Notes: generated by a model from the letters alone, not told the origin. A stretch of 64,000 bases of DNA from Acidiferrimicrobium sp. IK (GCF_025499425.1 NZ_JAIMCB010000014.1:59193-123192), one strand, 5' to 3'. Positions 7,523 through 15,525 are shown, counted from the first letter of the stretch. A program made the numbers and translations.

Positions 7523-7996
7523 CTAGCGCGCCGCCTGGCGGAGGAGCCGGTCGATCGCCACCCGATCGGTACCAGACAGCCTTCCGTACGCGGCCACTCC
7601 CGCAGCAACCTGACGTTTCCGGTCGGCCGGCCGGCGACTCTTACGGACCCGGGTGCTGGAGTGGAGACGGCCAAGCGCAGCGAAAATATCGCTCCGGGTG
7701 ACCGCAGACGGCCGGCGCCCCAGCGCCTTGCTTACGCCAGTCGCTAGCGGCTCGATCGCGTCGGGATCGCAGTAGCCGAGCAGCTGCCCGTTCGCGTCGA
7801 ACAGGGCGATCTTGCCTTCTTCGGCGGCCTTCTTCGCCTTCGCCACTCGGGTGGCTGTTTCGGCGAGCGGGCGAGAAACGCCGTCAGGGCCGGCGATCCG
7901 ACGGGCCTTCGGATCGAGCCACGCGCCGGAGTAGAACTCTGTCAGCGCCCGGTGAGCACGCTCGTACCCCTGGCTGTCATGGTCGTTGGTGGGCAT
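7523..7996 (-). CDS. Hypothetical protein (157 aa) of the element
   Basis: ATG start with AAAGG about 11 bases upstream. The product is basic at its C-terminus (RVRKSRRPADRKRQ). It contains KIALFDANGQLLGYCDPDAI, which resembles a small beta-hairpin module. No known domain is recognised. It is separated from the next gene by about 195 bases of non-coding DNA that may carry a promoter or terminator. Confidence 0.55.
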   Translation of the reverse strand: MPTNDHDSQGYERAHRALTEFYSGAWLDPKARRIAGPDGVSRPLAETATRVAKAKKAAEEGKIALFDANGQLLGYCDPDAIEPLATGVSKALGRRPSAVTRSDIFAALGRLHSSTRVRKSRRPADRKRQVAAGVAAYGRLSGTDRVAIDRLLRQAAR

Positions 7997-8029
7997 CGGT
8001 ATGCAACCTTTCTCGGCGGTCAGCCGGAG

Positions 8030-8842
8030 CTATCGGGTGATGACCCGCTGCCCGATGGCGGCGGGGACTTGGGGGCGGTCAGTGGGCGGCCGCCAGGTGA
8101 GGCCGAGCCGGCGCCGTTCGGCGTCAGCTGCCCGGAACATGCGGTCGGCGTCCTCCGCCTCGGCGGTGAGCTGGCCGAGCCGCTCAAGGAGGCCGCTGGC
8201 GGCCCCGAGGAAGTCGAGGGCTTGTCGGCCAGGGGCCGTCACCTCTCGCTGCCAGTTCGCGATCTCAGCGGCGAGGCGCTGGCCGGCGTCGAGCAGCTCC
8301 CCGAAACGGCGTTCAGCCTCGACGTCTGAGGCGAGCGCGGTGGGACCGTCGATGCGGGCCACGTCCAGCCCTAGAGACCGCCACGCCCGCTTCTCCTCGG
8401 CGTAGGCGGGCGGAGTCATGATCGCGGCGTTCTGCGCGGCGATCAGCTCACCGCCGGCAACCTCGAGGGCTGCGGCGCCGGCATCGGCGGGCAGCACCGC
8501 TGCCGGCAGGAGTGACTCGACCCGTTCGAGTGCGGCCAGCTCGGCGGCGTTGGCGACAGCGGCGTCGAGGTCGCCGGCTGCCACCGCCTCGGTGAGCGCG
8601 GCGCGGGCAGCGGCGGCCCGGTCGGCGTGCTCTGCGCGGACCGCAGCGGCAGCGGTCCGCGCGGCGAGCGCCTGGCGGAGATCGTCGGTCGGCCAGTGCG
8701 AAGGCAACGCGTCGAGCCTCGCCTCGACCGTCGGCGGGGCCGGCGGCTCGGTGGTCTGCTCGGCCGGGGACTCGACGTCGGCGGGCACGTCGGCGGTCAC
8801 CTCAGGCGCCTTCGCCTTCGGGTGGCGGCTGGGTCGCAGCAT
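8030..8842 (-). CDS. Alanine-rich coiled-coil protein (270 aa), unknown
   Basis: Good ribosome site (AGAAGGAAG directly before the ATG). The N-terminus is acidic and proline-rich (residues 1-45). Long alanine-rich helices with heptad leucines and glutamates follow, running to the end. The shape resembles scaffolding or head-tail accessory proteins, but nothing specific is conserved. It is a single gene between two gaps of about 155 and 34 bases. Confidence 0.55.
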   Translation of the reverse strand: MLRPSRHPKAKAPEVTADVPADVESPAEQTTEPPAPPTVEARLDALPSHWPTDDLRQALAARTAAAAVRAEHADRAAAARAALTEAVAAGDLDAAVANAAELAALERVESLLPAAVLPADAGAAALEVAGGELIAAQNAAIMTPPAYAEEKRAWRSLGLDVARIDGPTALASDVEAERRFGELLDAGQRLAAEIANWQREVTAPGRQALDFLGAASGLLERLGQLTAEAEDADRMFRAADAERRRLGLTWRPPTDRPQVPAAIGQRVITR

Positions 8843-8998
8843 CTTCCTTCTCTTTCGGTTCGGGGCGGCGATGTTCGGTCGGGAGTGCCCACGGGTCAGG
8901 AGCGCCGCTGCCCCTGACAGCGGCGAAGAGGGCGGTCCAGGATTTGACGCGGTAGCCAGAAGTCGCCATCACCTACGCACGATCTTGAAAGACGCAGG

Positions 8999-9430
8999 TC
9001 AGGCCGCTTTTCGCGGAGGCCACAGAAGTCCGAGACGACGGGCTTGCCGGTAGTTGTGCGCCGCGGTCGGTAGCGCGCCCTTGTGCTCTCGCGCGAATTG
9101 GTGACAGCGGGCGCAAAGGTCCTCCAGGGTGCGGCAGGCCACCTTCGAGTTCTTCACCCGGATGGGCGCCAGGCCGCAATGTGCGCACAATGGCTCCGGC
9201 GGCTTCGTGTAGAGCTCGGCGGCCCGCTCGAGGTCGTCGAGGAGCGCCAGCAGCGCGTCGTCTTGGGCGGTGGCCTGGTACGGCGCGGCGAAGGCGTAGA
9301 GCAGGACCGCTTCGAGCGCCACCTCGCGGCCGGAGCGCCCCTGGTCGGGTCGTGGCCACACCGCCGGGTCCGGGTCAGGATCCACCCCCCTGACCCACGC
9401 CTCGGCAGCGGCGTCCTCGGCGGCAGTCAC
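8999..9430 (-). CDS. Putative zinc-binding protein (143 aa)
   Basis: The N-terminal half is acidic and helical. The C-terminal half has four cysteines in two pairs, CAHCG and CARCH, separated by about 20 residues that include RVKNSKVACRTLED, then a basic tail (NYRQARRLGLLWPPRKAA). This suggests a DNA-binding zinc finger. Its GTG overlaps the stop of the gene before it, inside a tightly packed four-gene run. It does not show the HNH catalytic histidines, so I do not call it a nuclease. Confidence 0.55.
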   Translation of the reverse strand: MTAAEDAAAEAWVRGVDPDPDPAVWPRPDQGRSGREVALEAVLLYAFAAPYQATAQDDALLALLDDLERAAELYTKPPEPLCAHCGLAPIRVKNSKVACRTLEDLCARCHQFAREHKGALPTAAHNYRQARRLGLLWPPRKAA

Positions 9431-9633
9431 CAGCCCTGACCGCCGAGAATCGGGTCTTCTCGGTCATCGAGCACGGTCTCGTCCTCGACTCGGATCAGCA
9501 CCGCTTCGCACGCTTGGATGGCTCCGGCGAGCCGGTCCAGGGCCCGGCGGCCCGCATAGTTGCCCTGCACAGCGAAACCGGCCAGCGCAGCAGCTCTCAA
9601 CGCCAGCGGCCGCAACGGCAACGGCGTTGGCAT
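9427..9633 (-). CDS. Small helical protein (68 aa)
   Basis: ATG start overlapping the XRE stop (TGATG) and stop overlapping the next gene (GTGA). The product is leucine/alanine-rich and then acidic (LDRLAGAIQACEAVLIRVED). No domain is recognised. The tight overlaps on both sides are the main support for its reality. Confidence 0.5.
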   Translation of the reverse strand: MPTPLPLRPLALRAAALAGFAVQGNYAGRRALDRLAGAIQACEAVLIRVEDETVLDDREDPILGGQGW

Positions 9634-9956
9634 CAGCGGCACCGTTGGGCGGTGCGGCCATACGGCCGGCCTTGGCGCCACGGATTAGAGCGACCGTGAT
9701 CTGGTGACGAAAGGGCCACGAACGCCGCGGTCGACTCGGCATCCAGGCCGATCGCGCTGGCCATCGCCTCGGCCGTGGCCACCGACACGACCGCCCGGCC
9801 GCGCTCCGCTGCCGACCAGTGGTGGCGGCTGATCTGCGCCGCGGCCGCAGCGTCCGCGATCGACAGTCCCGCGGCGGTCCGGGCGTCTCGAATCCGCCGC
9901 TGCAGGTCCGCTCCGGCTGGCCGGATGTCACCTTGACTCCGCGGGTCGTCTTTCAT
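9633..9956 (-). CDS. XRE-family helix-turn-helix regulator (107 aa)
   Basis: The start is set at the ATG at 9956; the longer frame to 10169 would be translated through the inverted repeat at 10024-10111. The HTH_XRE core spans about residues 17-72: LQRRIRDARTAAGLSIADAA ... AQISRHHWSAAERGRAVVS. It lies directly downstream of the primase gene, as copy or immunity regulators often do in small integrative elements. A likely role is control of the replication block or of excision. Confidence 0.75.
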   Translation of the reverse strand: MKDDPRSQGDIRPAGADLQRRIRDARTAAGLSIADAAAAAQISRHHWSAAERGRAVVSVATAEAMASAIGLDAESTAAFVALSSPDHGRSNPWRQGRPYGRTAQRCR

Positions 9957-10023
9957 GAGGTCCGCGGCCGCGTCGTCCCGTCCAACGGGTAAAGCGGGCA
10001 CCGTCAGGTCTGGCTGGGTGGCT

Positions 10024-10111
10024 GCGCAGGGGGTTGCCGGGGGTTTTCCGTATAGGTCCTTCACGGGCGTGCGTACGGGGATAAGCGGAGAATCCCCGCA
10101 ACCCCCTGCGC
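10024..10111. repeat. Long-arm inverted repeat between primase and XRE genes
   Basis: Perfect 14-base arms, GCGCAGGGGGTTGC (10024-10037) and its complement (10098-10111). Four further G:C pairs follow inside after one bulged base. The 60-base centre includes an AT-richer patch (TTTTCCGTATAGG). It fills the only sizeable gap in the replication block, so it may be a replication origin, a single-strand origin or an attenuator. Its presence is certain; its role is inferred. Confidence 0.6.
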
Positions 10112-10129
10112 GTGCCGGCGGCGGCAGGC

Positions 10130-11509
10130 TCACCTCTGGTCCTCGACCAGCCCGATCCCGCACCACCACGTTCGGCGCTGACGGTCAGTTGTGGAGTCCA
10201 GGCCCCGTTCCCGCAGGCGGGTGGTGAGTGCCTTCTGGGACATGGGGTGCAGCCCGCAGGTTTCGGCCCATGCCCGGTAGCTGGCGTACAACGCCGCTGA
10301 CTGGACGGTGGCGCCAGGCGTCTCGACGCAGCACTCGGCGATGAACTGGCCGACCACGTCCGAGTCGATCCGGTACTCCTCGGTGGCAGCGGTTACCGCG
10401 GAGGGCGTCGTGAGACCGCTCGACTGCCATGCGAGACACCCCTGCACTGCCCACGACAGGACACCGGGCAGTTCCTCCGCTAGACGTTCCAGGAGGTGGG
10501 GATCGCGGTCCTCCTCGGGAACAGTGACGTCGAACGGGACCAGCCGCAACCGACGCCAAATAGCCAGGTCGGTGCCGCGGACCGTGGGTCGGTGGTTGGC
10601 GCCCATCACCACCTTGTGGCTGGGCGCGAACTCGAAGAAGTCCCCCCGCATGAACCTGGCCTTGAGGACGTCGCCGCCGGTGAGCACCTTCACCATCTCC
10701 TCGTCGAACTGGGCACCGGCCTGAACCTCTTGGGCGATGACGAGGCGACGGCCGAGGAGGTCGGCCACGCTCGTCGGATGCTCCGGGTGCTTGCTGACCA
10801 CAAGGAGCCGCGGTGGAGCCGGGGCTGCGTACTCGCCGAGAAGCCGGAGCAGCAGCGAGGTCAAGGTCGATTTGCCGTTGGCCCCGCTGCCAAGGAGGAA
10901 CACGAGCACCTGCTCCCCCACGGTCCCGGTGAGGGTGTACCCGACGAACCGAGCGAGGAACTTCCTCACCTCGGGGTCGGGAAGTACCTGCTCGAGGAAC
11001 GCGGCAAACCGCGGCGAGATGGCGTCCGGGTGGTAGTCGACGCCGTCGCCGGCCATCTTCGTGATGAGGTCCTGGCGGTCGTGGGGTTGGAGCAGCCCCG
11101 AGCGCAGGCTGATCGTGCCGTTACCCACGTTCAGCAACCACGGGTCGGCATCCAGTTCGGCTACCCGAACCGGGATCCCCGGCTCGGTCGCGGCCAAGGT
11201 CAACATCGCGCCGATGCCACGTGCGGACTGGCTCTGCACACCCCATCGGAACCGCTTGTCGTCGCCTAGGCGGTGCGCATCGTCGAGGATCGCGTCGGCA
11301 ACCGCCTTAGCGCGACGATCGCGCTCGCCGGTGTGGTCCCGGGCCCAGCGCCGGCCATCCCATGCCAGCCACGCCCCCCATTCGGGAACGTACCGGAGGT
11401 CGTGGCCGTGCTCGGCAACCAGCCGTCGCGCGTTGCCGAGTTCCGACATCTCGAATGTGCACGCCGGGTCCCCGGCCCGTACCGGAGTGAGGTGCCTGGC
11501 GACGCTCAT
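10130..11509 (-). CDS. Phage/plasmid primase-helicase, P4 (D5-like) C-terminal family
   Basis: Replication protein of 459 aa. The N-terminal D5_N-like region (about 30-190) precedes an SF3 helicase AAA domain. The Walker A motif is GSGANGKSTL, the Walker B region is RRLVIAQEVQ, and a sensor-like stretch reads KVVMGANHRPTVRGTD. A winged-helix-like C-terminus ends with ECCVETPGATVQSAAL. The N-terminal catalytic primase domain is absent, so it probably acts as the helicase half. Its ATG overlaps the stop of the DnaB-N-like gene. The family drives replication of P4-like satellites, plasmids and phages, and it is the best evidence that the element replicates. Confidence 0.9.
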   Translation of the reverse strand: MSVARHLTPVRAGDPACTFEMSELGNARRLVAEHGHDLRYVPEWGAWLAWDGRRWARDHTGERDRRAKAVADAILDDAHRLGDDKRFRWGVQSQSARGIGAMLTLAATEPGIPVRVAELDADPWLLNVGNGTISLRSGLLQPHDRQDLITKMAGDGVDYHPDAISPRFAAFLEQVLPDPEVRKFLARFVGYTLTGTVGEQVLVFLLGSGANGKSTLTSLLLRLLGEYAAPAPPRLLVVSKHPEHPTSVADLLGRRLVIAQEVQAGAQFDEEMVKVLTGGDVLKARFMRGDFFEFAPSHKVVMGANHRPTVRGTDLAIWRRLRLVPFDVTVPEEDRDPHLLERLAEELPGVLSWAVQGCLAWQSSGLTTPSAVTAATEEYRIDSDVVGQFIAECCVETPGATVQSAALYASYRAWAETCGLHPMSQKALTTRLRERGLDSTTDRQRRTWWCGIGLVEDQR

Positions 11510-12108
11510 GCTGCGACCTCCCCTGTCTGCGGGTGCTGGGTGCTAGCTGGCGTCCCGAACCGAGTGTTCCCTCGATGCGCAGCTCGCAGGTCGTCGATCG
11601 CCACGACGAGGGACTGCACGGTGGCGGCCAGGTCGTCGATCGAGCCGGTGGTGACCATCTTGGTCAGGTCGTAGGCGGCGTGGGCCATACGACGGCGGAT
11701 GGCGCCGTCAATCACGGCTCGGGCGTGCCGCCCGGCGGCGTCGATCATGCCCGGCCGGGCATCGACGATCTCGAGCAGCCAGGTCAACGGAACTTCGGCG
11801 GCGACAGCCAGCGCCTCGAGTCGCCGTACCTGGCGATCGCCTACGGGTGCCCGCTCCTCGGCTCGGATTACGTCCTCATCCAGTGCGTGAGCCACGATCC
11901 TGCCCGCCTGGGGCAGGTAGAAGATGGAGGGGTCCGGAATGCGCTGCTGCTCGACCTTCCCCCCGACGATGGTGGCGGCTGCGTTGGCAGCGACGATCAG
12001 TTCGGCGGCCGTGGGCCGGAGATGGTCCGTGGTAGCATTTCCGTGAATCGAGCCGTTGTGAACGCCGTCCGGATTCCCCTCCGGGCGGCGTTTTTCGTGG
12101 TAGGTCAC
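11506..12108 (-). CDS. DnaB N-terminal-domain-like replication protein (200 aa)
   Basis: The body (about residues 30-170) reads like the helical N-terminal domain of DnaB, including AVIDGAIRRRMAHAAYDLT as the usual arginine-rich helix. There is no RecA-type helicase domain. Such free N-domains often load or recruit the helicase. The GTG at 12108 overlaps the stop of the 88-aa gene, and the C-terminus overlaps the primase start. The first 25 codons lie in a strong hairpin (12061-12092) and read poorly, but no later ATG, GTG or TTG start exists in frame. Confidence 0.6.
   Translation of the reverse strand: MTYHEKRRPEGNPDGVHNGSIHGNATTDHLRPTAAELIVAANAAATIVGGKVEQQRIPDPSIFYLPQAGRIVAHALDEDVIRAEERAPVGDRQVRRLEALAVAAEVPLTWLLEIVDARPGMIDAAGRHARAVIDGAIRRRMAHAAYDLTKMVTTGSIDDLAATVQSLVVAIDDLRAAHRGNTRFGTPASTQHPQTGEVAA
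12061..12092. promoter_or_regulatory. Stem-loop covering the start of the DnaB-N-like gene
   Basis: Thirteen-pair stem (one G:U) with a TTCCCC loop, followed on the plus strand by TTTTT. Read on the plus strand it is a textbook intrinsic terminator, but no plus-strand gene precedes it. Read on the minus strand it lies in codons 6-16 of the 200-aa gene, where it could limit translation or protect against read-through. Confidence 0.5.
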
Positions 12109-12371
12109 GCGGCTGTGTCCCCCGTCGTCCGGCGCTGGGCGCGCACCACGCTGGACTTGAGCGCCAGCCTGGTCATGTCGGCCGATCGGGCCGCCTTCGC
12201 ACGACGGGTGCGTTCGGTCTCGCTCAGCTGGCGGTCAGGGTCGACCTGGTCGAGGTAACGATCCCACCGGGCCTGGCGCGCTGCGGCGGTCGTTTCTCGC
12301 GGGTCGCGCTGGGAGTGGAGCGTGTGCGCTGCGAGCCGAGCCCGCAGCGTTCGTTGTTCGGGCGTAAGCAA
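12105..12371 (-). CDS. Small basic actinobacterial element protein (88 aa)
   Basis: The product starts MLTPEQRTLRARLAAHTLHS and ends with arginine-rich helices (RTRRAKAARSADMTRLALKS). Proteins of this form are common in actinobacterial phages and integrated plasmids, usually near replication genes. The biochemical role is unknown; DNA binding is plausible from charge. It is the first gene of the replication operon, with about 100 bases of promoter-like DNA upstream, and is coupled to the next gene by a GTGA overlap. Confidence 0.6.
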   Translation of the reverse strand: MLTPEQRTLRARLAAHTLHSQRDPRETTAAARQARWDRYLDQVDPDRQLSETERTRRAKAARSADMTRLALKSSVVRAQRRTTGDTAA

Positions 12372-12476
12372 GGAAACCCTCCAGGGGTCACTTGCCGTCT
12401 GCCCTACAACGGTGTCAATCGCGAGCCGGACTGCTCTGGGCGCACTCTGTTAGTCCGACAGTATATAGCACAATGC

Positions 12477-13007
12477 TCAGCGCCCGGAGTCTTTCCATTC
12501 CGCATAGTCGGCGGCACTGTTGAAGTCGACGCCCCGGTCGCTGGGGCCGGGATCCCAAAGCGGTCCCAGCCTGTGCGACAGGAGTGTCACCTGTCGGGTG
12601 CGAGTCCGCAGCGCCGAGCGCAACGCCTGCCGCACCTCCCGGCCATCGATCGTTTGCACGCCGTGCGAGCCATGGAGGCACTCCGATGTGAAGTCGAACC
12701 GCTCGAGTTCCGCAATGCTCACCCCGACAGTGTCAAAGGTCTTGGTCCGCTGGGCAGCGCTGCGGGCTTCCCACTTGCTGAACGTCTCGCTTGGCTCACC
12801 CGGCCAGCCAGCGGACTCTTCGACGGACTTGGGGTACGAATGGAGCAGCTTCGTCACCCAGAAGGAGTTGAGCACCGTCCGGGATCCTTCTCGGTGGATG
12901 CGGACCTGCGACAGGATGGTGGGGTTTCGGGCGCTCCTGCCGCTTCTGGCGCAGTTCCCGCAGATGACCACGACGATCGGCCTGGTCAGCTTGGCGTGGG
13001 GACTCAC
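12477..13007 (-). CDS. Hypothetical protein (176 aa) coupled to the right-end integrase
   Basis: The start is set at the GTG at 13007 because it overlaps the integrase stop (GTGA), like most gene pairs here. The product opens MSPHAKLTRPIVVVICGNCA with a CxxC, is rich in Ser/Arg and ends with an aromatic acidic tail (AADYAEWKDSGR). No family is recognised. Base use is a little less GC-skewed than its neighbours, which suggests recent cargo. Confidence 0.5.
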   Translation of the reverse strand: MSPHAKLTRPIVVVICGNCARSGRSARNPTILSQVRIHREGSRTVLNSFWVTKLLHSYPKSVEESAGWPGEPSETFSKWEARSAAQRTKTFDTVGVSIAELERFDFTSECLHGSHGVQTIDGREVRQALRSALRTRTRQVTLLSHRLGPLWDPGPSDRGVDFNSAADYAEWKDSGR

Positions 13008-13822
13008 AGCCGGTCCCCGACCCCTGAGCGCCGGTACGCCTCTCGAGCCCGATCGGCGGCGACGTGCGCGCCGTACCGATTCAGCATGGCCCTCGACCGC
13101 CAGCCGGCGAGGACCATCAGGTCCCCCTCGTTGCCGCCCTGCGACAGGTAAGCGCTGGCGAAGCTGTGCCGGAGCTGGTGGGCGTGGATATGGCCGATGC
13201 CAGCCTCCGTGGCTCGCCGCTCGAGCAGCTGACGAAGCCCGGCGTAAGTCATCCTCCCCTGCCGGCCCAGCCACAGCCACGGCATGTCTGCGGCCTGGTG
13301 ACGGGCCCGGACCCGGAGGTAGCGGTCGATAGCGACGCCGGTCTTGGATCCGAACGGCGTCGAGCGGGGCCGGCGTCCCTTGCCCAGGACCACGGCGACA
13401 CTGAGGTCGAGGTCGAGGTCGTCGACGCGCAGGTTGACGCACTCGGACGCTCTCATCCCGGAGTCGACCAGCAGGCGGATGATGGCGGTGTCGCGGCGGG
13501 CGGCGAAGTCGGTGCCAGCGCACGCAGCGAGGAGCTTCTTCAAGTCGGGGTCGGGGATGACCGGCACCGTGGTCTCGGGGATCGTTGGTGGGCGCATCTT
13601 GGCCATCGGAGACTCGGTGATCTCGCCTTCTTCGACCAGGAAGGCGAAGAACCGGGCGAGGGCCCGGTACCGGTTGGAAGCGGTCGCTGGCTTGAACCTG
13701 GCCAGCAGGTCGGTGATGAATCCCTCGACGTGGGCCCGTTCGACGCGGTCGGCGGCCGTGGGCAGCTGCTCGGCCTCCAGCCACCGCAGGAACAGCGTGG
13801 TGGCCTCCATGTAGGTCTCCAC
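13004..13822 (-). CDS. Tyrosine recombinase/integrase (right end of the element)
   Basis: XerC/D-like recombinase. The core-binding domain is followed by a catalytic domain with Arg in SGMRASECVNLRVDDLD, Lys in KGRRPRSTPFGSKT, HQLRHSFAS, GWRSRAMLNRYG and the nucleophile Tyr. It is 272 aa from the GTG at 13822, but the same frame upstream to about 13910 still reads like an integrase N-terminus (PWRRSLQAANRSPKT) and has no ATG, GTG or TTG. The real start is therefore either rare or lost. It lies about 200 bases from the tRNA, the usual place for the integrase that targets it. Confidence 0.88.
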   Translation of the reverse strand: METYMEATTLFLRWLEAEQLPTAADRVERAHVEGFITDLLARFKPATASNRYRALARFFAFLVEEGEITESPMAKMRPPTIPETTVPVIPDPDLKKLLAACAGTDFAARRDTAIIRLLVDSGMRASECVNLRVDDLDLDLSVAVVLGKGRRPRSTPFGSKTGVAIDRYLRVRARHQAADMPWLWLGRQGRMTYAGLRQLLERRATEAGIGHIHAHQLRHSFASAYLSQGGNEGDLMVLAGWRSRAMLNRYGAHVAADRAREAYRRSGVGDRL

Positions 13823-14027
13823 CGTCTTGGGGGAACGGTTGGCGGCCTGGAGGGATCGGCGCCACGGGCCTACGAGCTCGGCAAGGGCCGGGCCATCTAC
13901 GCTTCTGGGCTTAGGTGAGGGCTTGACAGGTCTGACGATAGGTGTAACTTATGTGCTGCACGAGCGTTGTGCAAGGGGTCGAGGAGGATCCCGGTCAGCA
14001 AAAGCCCAGGTAGATGGGCACAAACTA

Positions 14028-14101
14028 GGGGACGTAGCTCAGTTGGCTAGAGCACCTGCTTTGCAAGCAGGGGGTCGTGGGTTCGAGTCCCATCGTCTCC
14101 A
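14028..14101 (+). tRNA. tRNA-Ala (anticodon TGC)
   Basis: Complete 74-base cloverleaf. The acceptor stem is GGGGACG / CGTCTCC with discriminator A, the anticodon stem is CCTGC / GCAGG around the loop TTTGCAA, and the T-loop is TTCGAGT. No CCA is encoded. Its 5' half comes from element DNA (identical to 2490-2528) and its 3' half is repeated at 15929. It is therefore a gene rebuilt by integration and is the att site for at least two elements. Confidence 0.95.
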
Positions 14102-14494
14102 CGCAAACCTGCTGGTCAAGAGGGGTGCGGGTGCCCGTTCCAGCCGCTCGTGGGCTTGGCCGTCAGCTCGATCGCGCGTCCGGTGGGGTTCATGTCGGTC
14201 CGCTCGGGACGGGCCAGGCGTTGCAAGCCATCAGCGATGGCTCGGTCCCGGTGGTCGGCGGCGTGTTGGTAGATGAGGCGGCCCTGGGACTGCCGTGGCC
14301 GAGACGGGCCATGAGCTCCTGGGTGGTAGCCCCGGCTTGGGCAGCGAGAGTGGCGCCGGCGTGGCGCAAGTCGTGGACGTGGACGTGGACGGTGTCGGAG
14401 AGCCCGGCGTTGCGGCGTGCCACAGTCCAGATCGATGACCACTTCGAGCCGCTGGGACTGCCGCCCCTGGCACCGGTGAAGAGCAGAGCGTCGG
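14060..14494. repeat. Direct repeat, copy 1: tRNA anticodon loop and 3' half plus integrase 3' end
   Basis: Nearly identical to 15929-16357 apart from scattered substitutions and a 6-base length difference. The shared block starts exactly at the anticodon loop TTTGCAA. It continues through the tRNA 3' half into the C-terminal part of an integrase gene on the minus strand. Confidence 0.9.
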
Positions 14495-14780
14495 AGCCGG
14501 CATCGACGTAGCGGTCGAGGTGCGCTTGCACTTCGGCGGCGACGAACGGCGGGAGGGTTACCCGGCGGATGCCGGCTGCGCTCTTGGGGGCTGTGCGCAC
14601 GAGGGCGCCCCCCACCTCGACGAGCTGGCTGCCGACCACCACCTCACCGTGGAGGAGATCGATGTCGCGGCGGAGTCCCACGCATAAGTACGAGATCTGG
14701 ATCAAGGCCTTGACTGGCGAGTTGGCCACGGTGCAGGCCGCGTCGAAGTCCGGCGCGGACCGCACCACGGTGATTGACAT
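14116..14780 (-). pseudogene. Broken tyrosine recombinase, copy 1
   Basis: Only the catalytic domain remains. GLRRDIDLLHG is shortened where the usual GE-x-L-x-LxW stretch should follow the first Arg. VHDLRHAGATLAAQAG and MARLGHGSPRAA are intact. The nucleophile segment LIYQHAADHRDRAIADGL is in a different frame, reached by a single-base shift at about 14282. The N-terminal domain is missing. It sits just past the tRNA in the place of an integrase for a second element. The same shift occurs in copy 2 (15985-16357). Confidence 0.85.
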
Positions 14781-15251
14781 TACGGAAGGTGGCGAAAGAC
14801 CGTGCTATTTGCAGCGCTGCAAGCGGCGGCGACCCGTCGGCGTCGCAGCGCAGCGCAGGAGACCGAACTGAACCCGCTGCAAGCCGACACCGCCGGCTGC
14901 AGGCCACGATCGTGGAGTTGTCGATCCAGAACCTCGTGCTGCGGGGAAAAGCGCCCTGGGGCTCGTAGGCCCGATCGGGCGAAGAGTCCCCGCCGAGGTC
15001 AAACACAAGCCGTTGGCGATCATCACCGAGGCCCACCACCGGCGGGTGGGGGCCGGGCCGTCTCCGTGGCCCACGGAGACGATGCAGCACGTCCTCCCAG
15101 GTGTCCGTGACCATGTGGAAGTCCCCACTGGTGGCCCCGGATCACTACGCCTACTAACTGTGAGGCGCAGCGAGCGGTAGCGATATGGAGCTCCTACAAC
15201 GGCTGCGTGACACACGACGGCCTCGCCTACACGGTGACTATGATTGTGGTC
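14781..15251. other. Gene-free stretch inside the second integration layer
   Basis: About 470 bases between the broken integrase and the toxin-antitoxin pair. Short frames such as LQATIVELSIQNLVLRGK look like decayed coding DNA but match nothing I recognise. The last 60 bases must hold the antitoxin promoter; TATGAT at 15239-15244 is a possible -10 box only 8 bases before the ATG. Confidence 0.4.
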
Positions 15252-15521
15252 ATGTCCGAGACCCTGCCGCTCGCCGAGATCAAGGCCCATCTTTCCGAGA
15301 TCGTCGACCGGGTCGAGCGCGAGCACGACCGGGTCGTCCTCACGCGCAATGGCCGCCCGGCTGCGGTGATCCTCAGCCCGCAGGACCTGGAGGCGCTCGA
15401 AGACACCCTTGACCTGTTGAGCGACCCCGGAGCCATGGCGGAGATCGAGGCATCCCGGGGCGATCGCGCCGCCGGCCGGGTGTTCGACGCGGCGCAGCTG
15501 CGCGCGAAGTACCTCCGGTAG
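15252..15521 (+). CDS. Antitoxin, Phd/YefM-type
   Basis: 89 aa from the ATG at 15252 (MSETLPLAEIKAHLSEIVDR). The N-terminal Phd/YefM DNA-binding fold contains ETLPLAEIKAHLSE and HDRVVLTRNGRPAAVILSP. The acidic C-terminal tail (AMAEIEASRGDRAAGRVFDA) binds and blocks the toxin. An in-frame ATG at 15240 is possible, but neither start has a ribosome site, so a leaderless transcript is likely. It precedes the RelE-type toxin by 4 bases and should repress the pair. Confidence 0.88.
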   Translation: MSETLPLAEIKAHLSEIVDRVEREHDRVVLTRNGRPAAVILSPQDLEALEDTLDLLSDPGAMAEIEASRGDRAAGRVFDAAQLRAKYLR

Positions 15522-15525
15522 CAAG

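Larger units (their letters stand above)
2490..14066. mobile_element. Integrative element of about 11.5 kb in tRNA-Ala(TGC), satellite- or plasmid-like
   Basis: It is bounded by a 39-bp perfect direct repeat made of the tRNA 5' half through the anticodon loop (2490-2528 and 14028-14066). The left copy is a dead half-tRNA; the right copy completes a functional tRNA. Left-end genes on the plus strand include a tyrosine recombinase. Almost everything else is on the minus strand: a second recombinase, an 88-aa actinobacterial element-type protein, a DnaB-N-like protein, a P4-type primase/SF3 helicase, an XRE protein and a run of unknowns including a tail-fibre-like repeat protein. I see no terminase, portal, capsid, FtsK-like translocase or relaxase. 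This fits a phage satellite, defective prophage or integrated plasmid rather than a complete phage or AICE. Confidence 0.85.

Noticed and set aside
2490..14066. Element as an AICE (conjugative) or complete prophage
   Set aside because: No FtsK-like translocase, relaxase, terminase, portal, capsid or lysis gene can be read.
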